Part shown: piece after piece, positions 17,208 through 25,972 of the stretch
Layout of the letters: the number at the start of each line of letters is the position of its first letter
Numbering within the stretch: the first letter of the stretch is position 1
Source of the DNA: Virgibacillus sp. NKC19-3
Lineage (GTDB): Bacteria; Bacillota; Bacilli; Bacillales; Amphibacillaceae
DNA length: 64,000 nucleotides
Assembly: GCF_019837165.1 (NCBI RefSeq)
Contig: NZ_JAGYHC010000001.1
Location: forward strand, 3,286,001-3,350,000
Direction of reading: 5' to 3'
Notes under the pieces: model-generated
What the model was told of the DNA's origin: nothing
The model's input: the letters and a program-made list of their open reading frames with translations, nothing else
Database searches by the model: none
Program-made: the position numbers and the translations under genes

Positions 17208-18512
17208 CTAGTGTTCAATATTCGTCATTTTGTTCGCAGCCATTACAAAAGGTAAATATATTATGACAGAAATGCCAATTAATATAATAGAGAGAACGGC
17301 TGCCCGCCAATCCCCTGCAGTTGAGAGAAATGCTGACAATACAGGTGGCGTAGTCCAGGGGATGAAAGCGACGGTTTTAGAAATAAGTCCTAAACTTGTA
17401 GCTAAATAAGCGATGTTTAAATTCACAATAGGGACAATGATTAATGGTATGGCCAAAATTGGATTCAATATGACTGGTAATCCAAACATTAGCGGCTCAT
17501 TAATATTAAATAAACCTGGGATGAAAGCAAATTTGGTAACTTCTCGATAGTCTTTTCTTCGGGAAGCAATTAAAATGGCGATCATTAATCCAAGAGTAAA
17601 TCCGCCGCCGCCCAGCATGGCAAAGCTGTCAACAAATGGCTTCGTTACAATATTTGGAATATCTGCCCCAGCCTGAAGAGCATTAATATTTTCTTGTATG
17701 GCGCCATATAATGAGGGATCTTTTATGGGACCAAGAACAAAAGTACCGTGTATTCCAAGCGACCATAATAGATTTTGAACAAACATAATAACACTGATCC
17801 CAATTTCACTTTGAATTGCAAAATCCAATGGAGCTTGGATCAGTTTAGAAACCAATTCTTGTAATCCAAATCCGAATAGTGCATTTGATAAAAATACAAG
17901 AATCGCAAAGAAAGTTAAGGTCAAAAATGCTGGTATTAGTGCGCTGAACGATTTTCCTACTGCTGGTGGAACCGAATCAGGCATTTTGATTTGTAACTTT
18001 TTTTTACTTTTTAATCGTAAAAAAACTTCAGTACCTAAAAGTGCTGCGATTATAGCAAATATTAACCCCGTCGCAGAAGTATCATCCTGACTAAAAACAC
18101 CTGTGACATTGACAGCTTCCTCGCTGCCTTCTGGAGTAATTTGTATGACATTTGGTAACATGGTTATTAGTACAGCAACGGCCATGGCTCCAGAAATAAC
18201 ACCATCCTCGTTATAACTCACAGCCAATTTATAAGCTACAGTAAATGCGATTAAAATGGAAAGAATACCAAGTGTTCCATTGTTTATTAGATCACCAATT
18301 TCCTTATAATAGCTTAAATCAACAACACCACCGAGTATTCCATCTTCTGGGTCTAAAATGACATTGTTAATTAATATAAAGAATGATGCCACAATAACTA
18401 AAGGAATGATTGTAATAAATCCTTCTTTAACAGAGCTTAAATGACGTTGATTAGAAAATTTATTTGCAACAGGCATAAGCCATTCTGCAAGTTTATTCGC
18501 AATCCTATTCAT
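17208..18512 (-). CDS. PTS lactose/cellobiose-family permease, IIC component
   Basis: This 434-residue membrane protein has the CelB-type layout: an N-terminal NKLAEWLMPVANKFSNQRHL, about ten hydrophobic helices, WSLGIHGTFVLGPI near residue 250 and NINEPLMFGLPVILNP near residue 335, the sugar-binding signature of the family. It carries the sugar across the membrane while IIB phosphorylates it. It lies 26 nt after the IIB gene. The family takes up cellobiose, chitobiose, lactose and similar sugars; NanE at the head of the operon hints at a ManNAc- or GlcNAc-containing sugar. Confidence 0.92.
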   Translation of the reverse strand: MNRIANKLAEWLMPVANKFSNQRHLSSVKEGFITIIPLVIVASFFILINNVILDPEDGILGGVVDLSYYKEIGDLINNGTLGILSILIAFTVAYKLAVSYNEDGVISGAMAVAVLITMLPNVIQITPEGSEEAVNVTGVFSQDDTSATGLIFAIIAALLGTEVFLRLKSKKKLQIKMPDSVPPAVGKSFSALIPAFLTLTFFAILVFLSNALFGFGLQELVSKLIQAPLDFAIQSEIGISVIMFVQNLLWSLGIHGTFVLGPIKDPSLYGAIQENINALQAGADIPNIVTKPFVDSFAMLGGGGFTLGLMIAILIASRRKDYREVTKFAFIPGLFNINEPLMFGLPVILNPILAIPLIIVPIVNLNIAYLATSLGLISKTVAFIPWTTPPVLSAFLSTAGDWRAAVLSIILIGISVIIYLPFVMAANKMTNIEH

Positions 18513-18538
18513 ATTCCTTTCCCCTTTACATTAAACTT

Positions 18539-18859
18539 CTATTCCTCATTCCCCTCTACTACTTCTAAAATATCTTCTAAAACATTGTCTGCACGCATCA
18601 TCCCATAGTCTTTCTGCTTAATTACTCTTACAGGAAATCTACCAGCTGCCACTTCCACCATACTTTCTTTCATAAAAGCCACTTGAGGTCCTAGCAACAA
18701 CAAATCATAATTATTTTTTCTTGCTAAAGTTTTTCCCTCATTCATAGAAACTGCTTGTATAGATAGATCAATTTGTTTTTCCACAGCTTCGTTTTCAATC
18801 TTTTGAACCAGCATGCTAGTGGACATTCCAGCACTACAAGCAACTAATACATAATACAT
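18539..18859 (-). CDS. PTS lactose/cellobiose-family IIB component
   Basis: A 106-residue protein starting MYYVLVACSAGMSTSMLV; the cysteine at residue 8 is the phosphorylated residue of Lac-family IIB. The ATG at 18859 follows GGAGGG by six bases, so the nine extra codons of the longer frame are not used. It passes phosphate from IIA to the incoming sugar. Confidence 0.9.
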   Translation of the reverse strand: MYYVLVACSAGMSTSMLVQKIENEAVEKQIDLSIQAVSMNEGKTLARKNNYDLLLLGPQVAFMKESMVEVAAGRFPVRVIKQKDYGMMRADNVLEDILEVVEGNEE

Positions 18860-18886
18860 GTTTATCCCTCCAAAAAATTTGTTCAA

Positions 18887-19198
18887 TTATTGTTTGTTAT
18901 CACTCTGACGTAAATCAATTATTTCCTCAGACAAGTCTCTAGCCAACATCGCTGTCATTAAATGATCTTGAGCATGCACAAGTAAAATTGACAGGCTCGA
19001 TGATCCTCCTTTTGCTTCTTCTTGCATCATATTTGTTTGCACTTTATGCGCTTTTTCCAGCTCCTCATCGGCTTCTTTTAACATTTCATTTGCATTATCA
19101 AAAAACTGCAGACGTGCAAGTTTCAACGCTTCCATTACTTTACTTCGAGCATTTCCACTGTATAGAATAAGATTAAAGGCGATTTCGTTAACTTCCAT
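18887..19198 (-). CDS. PTS lactose/cellobiose-family IIA component
   Basis: A 103-residue protein, the usual IIA length for the Lac family, beginning MEVNEIAFNLILYSGNARS, with the phosphorylated histidine in LLVHAQDHLM. The ATG at 19198 is preferred because AAGGAG sits seven bases upstream; the open frame to 19264 adds 22 residues with no counterpart in the family. It takes phosphate from HPr and hands it to IIB. Confidence 0.9.
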   Translation of the reverse strand: MEVNEIAFNLILYSGNARSKVMEALKLARLQFFDNANEMLKEADEELEKAHKVQTNMMQEEAKGGSSSLSILLVHAQDHLMTAMLARDLSEEIIDLRQSDNKQ

Positions 19199-19302
19199 TG
19201 CTGACTCCTTTATCAATTTATTATTTGATTCTGAACTTCTGTATTCTTCTTTTCTGAAACCCATTCACATCATGAGTTTTACCCGATATCCAAGCAATTT
19301 TA

Positions 19303-19986
19303 TCATTGATAGTCCTTATCGCTTTTGTCGATCCCATCTATCTTTTCAGAAAATTTTTCTGTTATATATTGTGGTCTAGTGATAGCGCTTCCCACAACAA
19401 CAGCACAAGCCCCAAGTTCGATTGCCTTTTTTGCTTTATCAGGTGTATCAATATTTCCTTCTGCAACAACAGGGATATTAACCTTGCCAACGATCTCTTG
19501 TAGTACATTAAGTGAGGTTTCATCTTCAGACCTCGCAGTATAGCCAACCAGGGTCGTCCCCACAATATCCACGCCAAGCGCTTCAGCGTTTATGGCTTCT
19601 TCAACCGTTGATACGTCTGCCATCAATGTTTGAGAAGGGATTTGCTCTTTTACCTCGCTTATAAAAGATGCAAACGTTTGGTAACTGGGCCGGAGCCTAT
19701 CGGTCGCATCAAAAGCGATCACATCAACTCCTTCTTCATACAAAGCATTTACTTCCGTAATAGTGGGAGTGATAACAACATCGCTATCTACATATGACTG
19801 TTTGATGATCCCGATCAACGGCAAATTTACTTTTTTCTTAATAGCTTGGATATCCACCACACTATTGGCACGAATTCCTCTTGCCCCGCCACGGGACGCC
19901 GCCAGTGCCATTTTTGACATGATATATGAACTATGAAGTGGTTCATCCTTCAAAGCTTGACACGATACAATTAACTTTTTACTCAT
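19303..19986 (-). CDS. nanE: N-acetylmannosamine-6-phosphate 2-epimerase
   Basis: A 227-residue TIM barrel typical of Nan[18 protein letters not shown] near residue 28, [11 protein letters not shown] near 55, [11 protein letters not shown] near 88, and the phosphate-binding end [31 protein letters not shown]. It converts ManNAc-6-P into GlcNAc-6-P in the cytoplasm. It is first in the operon, so the PTS sugar is expected to yield ManNAc-6-P. No nagA, nagB, nanA or nanK is in the window, so later steps must be encoded elsewhere or done by the truncated ROK gene before it decayed. Confidence 0.93.
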   Translation of the reverse strand: MSKKLIVSCQALKDEPLHSSYIMSKMALAASRGGARGIRANSVVDIQAIKKKVNLPLIGIIKQSYVDSDVVITPTITEVNALYEEGVDVIAFDATDRLRPSYQTFASFISEVKEQIPSQTLMADVSTVEEAINAEALGVDIVGTTLVGYTARSEDETSLNVLQEIVGKVNIPVVAEGNIDTPDKAKKAIELGACAVVVGSAITRPQYITEKFSEKIDGIDKSDKDYQ

Positions 19987-20142
19987 TATTCAACTCCATT
20001 CGGCCTATTAAAATATTCAAATTACTATCATTTACGATTTGCTATATTATAGCTTCACCCCTTTCACCTCTTGTCACTTCATTGAAAAGAAATTTCAAAC
20101 CCAGCAAACGTTTCTGTGATTTTCCACCCGATGGAATCCGAA

Positions 20143-20156
20143 TGAAACCGCTAACA
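20143..20156 (+). promoter_or_regulatory. cre (CcpA) site for the NanE operon
   Basis: TGAAACCGCTAACA fits TGWAANCGNTNWCA at all positions. It lies about 30-40 nt downstream of the predicted NanE transcription start, a roadblock position for CcpA. Confidence 0.7.
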
Positions 20157-20190
20157 TAAATACTTTAACTACTTCTAATAATTTAATTGA

Positions 20191-20219
20191 ATACTAGCAT
20201 ATTGATAAACTATTGTCAA
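20191..20219 (-). promoter_or_regulatory. Sigma-A promoter of the NanE/PTS operon
   Basis: On the minus strand TTGACA (20219-20214) and TAGTAT (20196-20191) are 17 nt apart. The leader to the NanE ATG at 19986 is about 200 nt and contains the cre site. Confidence 0.65.
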
Positions 20220-20229
20220 TAATTCATTT

Positions 20230-20252
20230 ATTATGGAGTTGTGCTCCATAAT
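20230..20252. promoter_or_regulatory. Probable RpiR-family operator
   Basis: ATTATGGAG (20230-20238) and CTCCATAAT (20244-20252) form a perfect 9-bp dyad around TTGTG. A half-site TTATTATGGAA follows near 20280-20290. It sits just upstream of the NanE -35, where an activator could bind, and in the leader of the divergent regulator. Confidence 0.55.
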
Positions 20253-20313
20253 GATAAATATATTTTTGTGCGTTAAAATTTATTATGGAAGATTAAAGTC
20301 AGGAGGATCGATT

Positions 20314-21156
20314 ATGGAATATTCATTAAATGACAACTCCATTAACTTAACCATGTTGATGGAGCAAAAGAAAAATCAATTTACCAAATCCGAGCTTAAG
20401 CTCTACCGTTACATAACGGAAAACTTCGAAGAAACTTTATACGAGTCGCTGACGGGAATTGCTAATGCCTGTCATGTCGGTGATGCAACTGTTTTGCGAT
20501 TTTGTCGCAAACTTGGCTACAAAGGCTATCAGGATTTCAAGTTGTCACTAGCGAGAGAACTCTCCACCCACCAAAAGGAAGATCATAACGAAACTTACAC
20601 CAGGAAAGTGCGGAACAATATGACCCAGGCAATTGAAGACACATATACATTGATCGATAATGATCAACTGCAGCAAGCAATAGACAAAATTCACCATACC
20701 CAAACTGTTGTTGTTTATGGTGTCTCGTCATCAGGTATTGCCGGACTAGATATGCAGAACCGACTGATGCGCATCGGGAGAAATATAGAAATCATTACTG
20801 ATTCGCACAACCAGATGATCCGCTCCAATTCCGCCGATCAGGAAACGGTTATTATTGCTATCAGTCTGACTGGAAGTACTAAAGATATTGTTGATGCCGT
20901 CGAAAATGGGAAAAAAAATGGTGCCACAATTATTGCCATCACGAACTATACCGAATCACCCTTAGCCGATTTTGCTAACATTATCCTTTTGACATCCGCG
21001 AAAGAAAACCCGTTGGACAGTGGATCACTCGTATCAAAAATATCACAACTGTTTGTGATTGATCTTTTGTGTACCGGCATCACTATGAAGAATCGTGAAA
21101 AGGCGGAAAAAACAAAAGGATTGGTCGCAGAAACAATAGCGTCCAAGTTATATTGA
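20314..21156 (+). CDS. MurR/RpiR-family transcriptional regulator
   Basis: A 280-residue regulator with an N-terminal HTH (LTGIANACHVGDATVLRFCRKLGYKGYQDFK, about residues 48-78) and a C-terminal SIS domain (VVVYGVSSSGIAGLDMQ, then AISLTGSTKDIVD and AITNYTESPLADFA) that binds sugar phosphates. The ATG at 20314 has AGGAGG seven bases upstream; the 27 preceding codons in frame look like leader sequence. It is divergent from NanE and probably responds to ManNAc-6-P or another product of the PTS sugar. Confidence 0.9.
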   Translation: MEYSLNDNSINLTMLMEQKKNQFTKSELKLYRYITENFEETLYESLTGIANACHVGDATVLRFCRKLGYKGYQDFKLSLARELSTHQKEDHNETYTRKVRNNMTQAIEDTYTLIDNDQLQQAIDKIHHTQTVVVYGVSSSGIAGLDMQNRLMRIGRNIEIITDSHNQMIRSNSADQETVIIAISLTGSTKDIVDAVENGKKNGATIIAITNYTESPLADFANIILLTSAKENPLDSGSLVSKISQLFVIDLLCTGITMKNREKAEKTKGLVAETIASKLY

Positions 21157-21317
21157 TGACTCGAAGTATTACTGCCTTAGCGATCAAGTTAGAAGGTGAA
21201 AAGACGCATGGATAACATGCAATTTTCATATGGATATGATTTTCTTTAGTGTAAAATATATAGGAATATTTTTACATTTTTTATTAAAATTAAGAGAATG
21301 AAAAATAATAGCAAAAA

Positions 21318-21352
21318 AATGCCGATCATCAAAAAAGATGATCGGCACTTTT
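21318..21352 (+). terminator. Rho-independent terminator of the RpiR gene
   Basis: TGCCGATCATC, a six-A loop, GATGATCGGCA and a T-run form a classic terminator. The A-run before the hairpin would also let it work on the minus strand. Confidence 0.9.
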
Positions 21353-21461
21353 TTCATCCATCGCCGTGAATTAGTAAGAAATGGGTCCTATTTTCGATAA
21401 TATCCTCATACTTTGTGCTTTCCACTGTTATCGTTATTAATTAATACACTAATATACCTAT

Positions 21462-21602
21462 CTATTGTCTGGTAGGTTTTCCAATAAGACGAAGTTGCTC
21501 TGGGATAATAGGCATCTCCACATAAGCACATGCATAATTTGCTGGCGTTACTGAAAGCAAGTTTTTATGATAAGACACATTCCATTCTTTTATGCCACTC
21601 AT
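21462..21602 (-). CDS. Small ORF, 46 residues, unknown
   Basis: An ATG at 21602 opens a 46-codon frame reading MSGIKEWNVSYHKNLL and ending RLIGKPTRQ. The C-terminal half is rich in prolines and looks like a natural protein end, perhaps a surviving tail of a larger gene. GGGAGG occurs but is about 14 nt upstream, which is long. I do not recognise it. Confidence 0.25.
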   Translation of the reverse strand: MSGIKEWNVSYHKNLLSVTPANYACAYVEMPIIPEQLRLIGKPTRQ

Positions 21603-21687
21603 TTCTCTCTAATCCTTACCTCCCGCTAATTTCACCTTCCCTACTTAAAAGCACCTTTCCCTAAATAAAAGACCATAGCTAAAGAAA

Positions 21688-21933
21688 TTAAAACCATTTT
21701 CTATCCAGTAAATCTATCAAATAAACCCGAATAATGGAATCGACGTCGACCCCCGCTGAAATCGTACCTGCTCTTGCTTGCTTTATCTTCCAAAAATAAA
21801 ACAGTGCGCAAAAACCCTCCACATAGAATTCATTTTGTGGATCTTTTATATCCAAATCATGAATATGATAATGAATCCGGTGCTTATGCTGCCTGAAAAA
21901 AGTTTCAAATGAATCCTCCTCTAGTCGATGCAT
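21688..21933 (-). pseudogene. Fragment resembling a sigma-70-family factor N-terminus
   Basis: The 81 residues include FETFFRQHKHRIHYHIHDLDI, a region with EFYVEGFCALFYFWKI and DSIIRVYLIDLLDRK. This order resembles region 2 of small Bacillaceae sigma factors (conserved FYQIGLIALW and IRYRMIDLLR types). Region 4, needed for -35 contact, is absent because the frame stops at 21688. The fragment is probably a decayed gene. Confidence 0.45.
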
Positions 21934-22405
21934 ATCCTATCTCTTTTCTGAAAAACCGGCCTTTCGAATTGTACTATAGTCATTCCTACAATCGGAAAGG
22001 AATCCTGTCCGGTGGCAAACAAATACATTTTCGATTCATGGAAAGCAGATCAAAAGCTGACGCACAAATTTTTCTAGAGCAATTCGATCAAACGTAGTCA
22101 ATGTAGTTAATCGAAGCCTCCCCCATTCCAGCCACGGCAAAAATAAATGACGGAATTTTGCTATATGCAAGCAAATAACATCCAAGTTCAAAACCAATAC
22201 AAAGTGTAATCGATCCAATACTATAAATGAACACTTTCCGACCTTGCTCACTTCTACTGGTAATGTTCTATTCATCTGAACAATGAATATAATAATACGA
22301 GCACAGTAAGTAACTTCAATAATCCAATTAGAAAAACTTCATTTTTATTTAACGCCCATGTCCACATTAGAAAATTTCAATTTTAAGTCAAGGGGGATGA
22401 ATATA
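21934..22405. other. No intact gene recognised; possible membrane-protein remnant
   Basis: Frames in this stretch contradict each other. On the minus strand about 22085-22240 encodes a hydrophobic piece (YSIGSITLCIGFELG, then SFIFAVAGMGEASINY) without a start, which could be a remnant of a membrane protein. The region also carries the promoter of the subunit 3 gene at 22406, which I could not place with confidence. Confidence 0.3.
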
Positions 22406-23203
22406 GTGGCTGATAATGATAATAAAGCAAATAATAACAAAGCAAACAATCATCTAACAGAAGAAGAACAAAGATTTGATCCAAGTCGACGTCGATTCAT
22501 GAAGAATACCGGTATTGCCATTGGAGGAGTGGCAGGTGGTTCATTATTAGGGGGACTTTTAACAAATCAATTTACAACAAAAGAGTCCACTGCTCCCGAT
22601 AGTGGAGAATCTAAAAATACTCCTGCCGAAGCACGTATGTTTTTTACTAGATATGAAGATTTTGCAGTTTTAGAACAAGCGACAGAACGTATTTTTCCAG
22701 AAGATGATAATGGCCCTGGTGCTATTAAATTAGGGGTTCCTTATTTTATTGATAAACAACTTGCTGGTTCATGGGGAATGAATGCAGAAGATTATAGGTT
22801 AGGTCCTTTTCTGGAATCTAAACCCGATGCTGATCTTGCCAGACAAACTCGGGGGGAACTCTTTATTAATGGACTTCGCAAAATGAACCAATTAAGCAAT
22901 AAACGTTTTGGAACCTCATTTGATGAAGCAGAAGAAAATCAACAAATTGAAATATTGAAAGACTTTGAAGACGACGAAATAGATATGAAGGGGGTAAGTT
23001 CGAGTGGTTTCTTTGATTTGCTTCGTCAGTCAGTTTTAGAGGGAGCATATTCTGATCCATTGTATGGAGGGAACAGAAATATGGAAGGTTGGAAAATGAA
23101 AGAGTTCCCCGGCCCTGTCCCTTCCTATATCGATATAATAGAAGAGGAAGACTTCATTAAAATGGATCCTATAAGCTTAACAGACTATCAACAAAAATCT
23201 TAA
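22406..23203 (+). CDS. Gluconate 2-dehydrogenase subunit 3-family protein (copy A)
   Basis: About 265 residues with a twin-arginine signal (SRRRFMKNTGIAIGG near residue 32), then EARMFFTRYEDFAVLEQATERIFPEDDNGPGA, typical of the small subunit of membrane-bound gluconate or related GMC dehydrogenases. It would be exported folded with its FAD partner by Tat. The GTG at 22406 is preferred: GGGGG ends nine bases upstream, whereas the ATG at 22397 abuts it. It is 15 nt before the GMC gene and closely resembles the protein at 34471-35265. Confidence 0.87.
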   Translation: MADNDNKANNNKANNHLTEEEQRFDPSRRRFMKNTGIAIGGVAGGSLLGGLLTNQFTTKESTAPDSGESKNTPAEARMFFTRYEDFAVLEQATERIFPEDDNGPGAIKLGVPYFIDKQLAGSWGMNAEDYRLGPFLESKPDADLARQTRGELFINGLRKMNQLSNKRFGTSFDEAEENQQIEILKDFEDDEIDMKGVSSSGFFDLLRQSVLEGAYSDPLYGGNRNMEGWKMKEFPGPVPSYIDIIEEEDFIKMDPISLTDYQQKS

Positions 23204-23218
23204 AAAGGAGAGAAAGCT

Positions 23219-24984
23219 GTGGCTAAAAAATTGAACAAGGTCGACGTAGTCATCGTTGGAACAGGCTGGGCAGGGGGGTGACAGCTGCCGAACTAGCAAA
23301 AAAAGGGTATAAGGTTCTTGGGTTAGAACGTGGTAAAGACCAAGATACAGAAGACTTTATTGGTTCAAAAGATGAATTACGTTATAGCGTACGCGGCGAG
23401 ATGTATTCAGATCTAACAAAGGAAACTGTCACGGTACGTAATAACTCTGATGAAACAGCTTATCCTAAACGGGCTGACCAAGTTACTGGTGGCACTGATA
23501 CAGGCGGGACATCTGCCCATTTTAATGGATATATTTATCGTTTTTTTCCTTATGATTTTGAAATAAGAAGTAAAACAATTGAAAAATATGGTGAAGACAA
23601 GATACCGGACGACATGACTGTACAGGATTGGGGAATTACGTATGATGAAATCGAACCATATTATGATAAATTTGAAAAAGCAATTGGGGTTTCCGGTTCT
23701 AGTGAAGATATGCCTCATGGACCAGAACGTTCAGATGAATATCCAAACCCTCCAATGAAAGATACGCCAATGTTAAATTTATTTAAAAAGGCAGCCAGAG
23801 AACTTGATTTACATCCCTATCATATACCATCAGCAAACATGTCACAAAACTACGAAAACCCAGATGGAGAGACTCTAAATGCTTGTGTGTATTGTTCATT
23901 TTGTGAGGGTTATGGGTGTGATTTTGACGCCAAGGCGAGTCCAATTAATACAGTCCTAAGAACCGCTAAAAAAACGGATAATTATGAAGTAAGAAATCAC
24001 GCATATGTGAATCGAGTGGTGCACGATGGTGATAAGGCTACAGGCGTACTTTTTACGGATACTCAAACTGGTGAGGAATTTGAACAACCCGCAGATGTTG
24101 TTGTATTGGCTGCATTTGTATGGTCTAACACACGCCTAATGCTCCTATCAGAAATTGGAAAACCGTATGATCCTGAAACCGGACAAGGTGTTATTGGAAA
24201 AAATTTCACAGGCCATTATCCGGAGTTAACTTATGATTATGTTGATGGTTTTTTTGAAGATAAGAAGTTTAATAGTTTCGCTGGTGCTGGTACACTGGGG
24301 GCCGCAGTTGAGGATTATGGTCCTGAACAATTGGATCATTATGAACTAGATTTTTTGCATGGCTTTAAATTAACGATATTACAATCGGGGAATAGACCTA
24401 TAGGGAGTAATAATGTCCCAGAAGGTACACCTTCCTGGGGCAAGGAGTTCAAAGAAAAGTCCTTGCATTATGCAAATAGGCACATAGCAATGACGCATCA
24501 TGAAGGTGTCCTACCTAGAAAACATAACTATTTGGACTTAGACTCAAATTACAAGGATGCTTTTGGAGATCCACTACTTCGTACAACTGTTAAATATACT
24601 GACCAAGAGCGCAATCTCATGAATTATGCCAATCAAAAAGCTAAAGAATTAGTAGAACAAATGGGGGCAGACATTATAGACGTTCCCGAAATTAATGAAG
24701 ATACAGAATATGACGGTCCAGCTGGAGGTTCTCATTTTGGAGGCGGCGTAATCATGGGGGATGATCCAGAAACATCAGCAGTAAACAATTACTCACAAGT
24801 ATGGGATATGGAAAATCTATTCGTAGTGGGATCATCTGCCTTTCCGCACTTTGGCAATGCTAATCCATCTGGCACTATCGGAGCTCTTGCCTACCGTGCG
24901 GCCGAAGGTATGATTGAATACTTAGAAGGCGATGGTGGTCTATTAGTTGATCCAGTAGAAGAAAAAGAAGAAAGCAAGAGCTAA
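23219..24984 (+). pseudogene. GMC-family FAD dehydrogenase, large subunit (copy A), frameshifted
   Basis: The natural start is the GTG at 23219 (AAAAGGAG upstream): VAKKLNKVDVVIVGTGWAGG, the FAD Rossmann motif, as in the intact copy B. The frame then meets TGA because the G-run at 23273-23278 has six Gs where seven would continue into VTAAELAKKGYKV. The remaining 568 residues are open to 24984. They include a cysteine cluster CVYCSFCEGYGC that could hold an iron-sulfur centre, and a C-terminal HFGNANPSGTIGALAYR with the catalytic histidine. The enzyme would oxidise a sugar or polyol outside the membrane. No cytochrome subunit gene is next to it. A sequencing error would restore an intact gene. 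Confidence 0.88.
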
Positions 24985-25213
24985 GATCATAGAACGAAAG
25001 AGGATAATTGGGATTGGATCAAATTAGTTTCTATAGCTTAACTCCCTTTTTATAATAATATTGATCATCCCATTCGATCCACGAAAAATAGGACATCTTA
25101 CGGACAGACGCTGAGAGGTTCCAAGAAATTAATGCATATATAGTAGTAGCTTATAGGGGCGGCCATTCGGTCTCCTCCTTTCTTTTAAGAATCATCATTC
25201 TAGAGAAGGTAGG

Positions 25214-25801
25214 ATGGATATGAAGGCAGGAAAGCATTTACTTATTCTCACGTTATTTATTTTTCTTAGTATGTTGCTAAGTGCCTGCGGTGATAAAGTG
25301 GAAACAAACATGTCTGAACCAATGGCGGAATTTTCATTTACAACACAGGATGAAGATATACTAAGTTTAGATGACCTCAAAGACGAATGGTGGGTTACGT
25401 ATTTCTCATATACGAACTGTAGGACAGTGTGCCCCCGAACCACGGCTAATATGGTAGACGTACAAAACGAGCTGAAAGAGGATGGTCTACACCCCAAAAT
25501 CATTTCGTTTAATGTCGACCCTGCTAATGATACACCAAATGATTTAAAAGCGTACGCCAAGGAGTACGGAGTGGATCTGAGTACATGGGATTTTTTAACC
25601 GGTTATGATTTTGAAACAATTCAAGAGATATCAAAAAACAGTTTCCATGCCGGCTTAGAGGCTGGAGCAGCTGATCAGATATCACATAGCTTTATGTTTT
25701 ACTTAGTTAATCCGGAAGGGGAAGTTGTCAAAAAATATGATGGAATGAGCATGGATGAACTTGATACGCTAATAGAGGATGTGAAAACAGTTATGAAATG
25801 A
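25214..25801 (+). CDS. SCO1/SenC-family copper chaperone lipoprotein
   Basis: A 195-residue protein with a lipobox (MLLSACG near residue 22-28), a thioredoxin-like domain with the copper cysteines in TNCRTVCPRTT and the histidine in ISHSFMFYLV. SCO proteins deliver copper to cytochrome oxidase or act as membrane-anchored redox factors. ATGs at 25214 and 25220 are both possible with the GAAGGTAGG region. It lies 229 nt after the GMC gene and probably has its own promoter. Confidence 0.88.
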   Translation: MDMKAGKHLLILTLFIFLSMLLSACGDKVETNMSEPMAEFSFTTQDEDILSLDDLKDEWWVTYFSYTNCRTVCPRTTANMVDVQNELKEDGLHPKIISFNVDPANDTPNDLKAYAKEYGVDLSTWDFLTGYDFETIQEISKNSFHAGLEAGAADQISHSFMFYLVNPEGEVVKKYDGMSMDELDTLIEDVKTVMK

Positions 25802-25904
25802 AAACTACATGAAAGGAAAATCCATAGATATTGTGAATCGAAACATTAAGATTGTCAGTGGAATACGTATACAAATACATAACAATAGATATACCATTAC
25901 CACA

Positions 25905-25941
25905 AAAAGCCCCATTAACCATAAAGTAAATGGGGCCTTTT
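25905..25941. terminator. Bidirectional terminator between SCO and MFS genes
   Basis: GCCCCATT and AATGGGGC pair around a 12-nt loop, with TTTT on the plus-strand side and AAAAA before the left arm, which gives TTTTT on the minus strand. It separates convergent genes. Confidence 0.85.
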
Positions 25942-25972
25942 CCATTATTCTATGCTTGAAAAAGTCTTCAGC

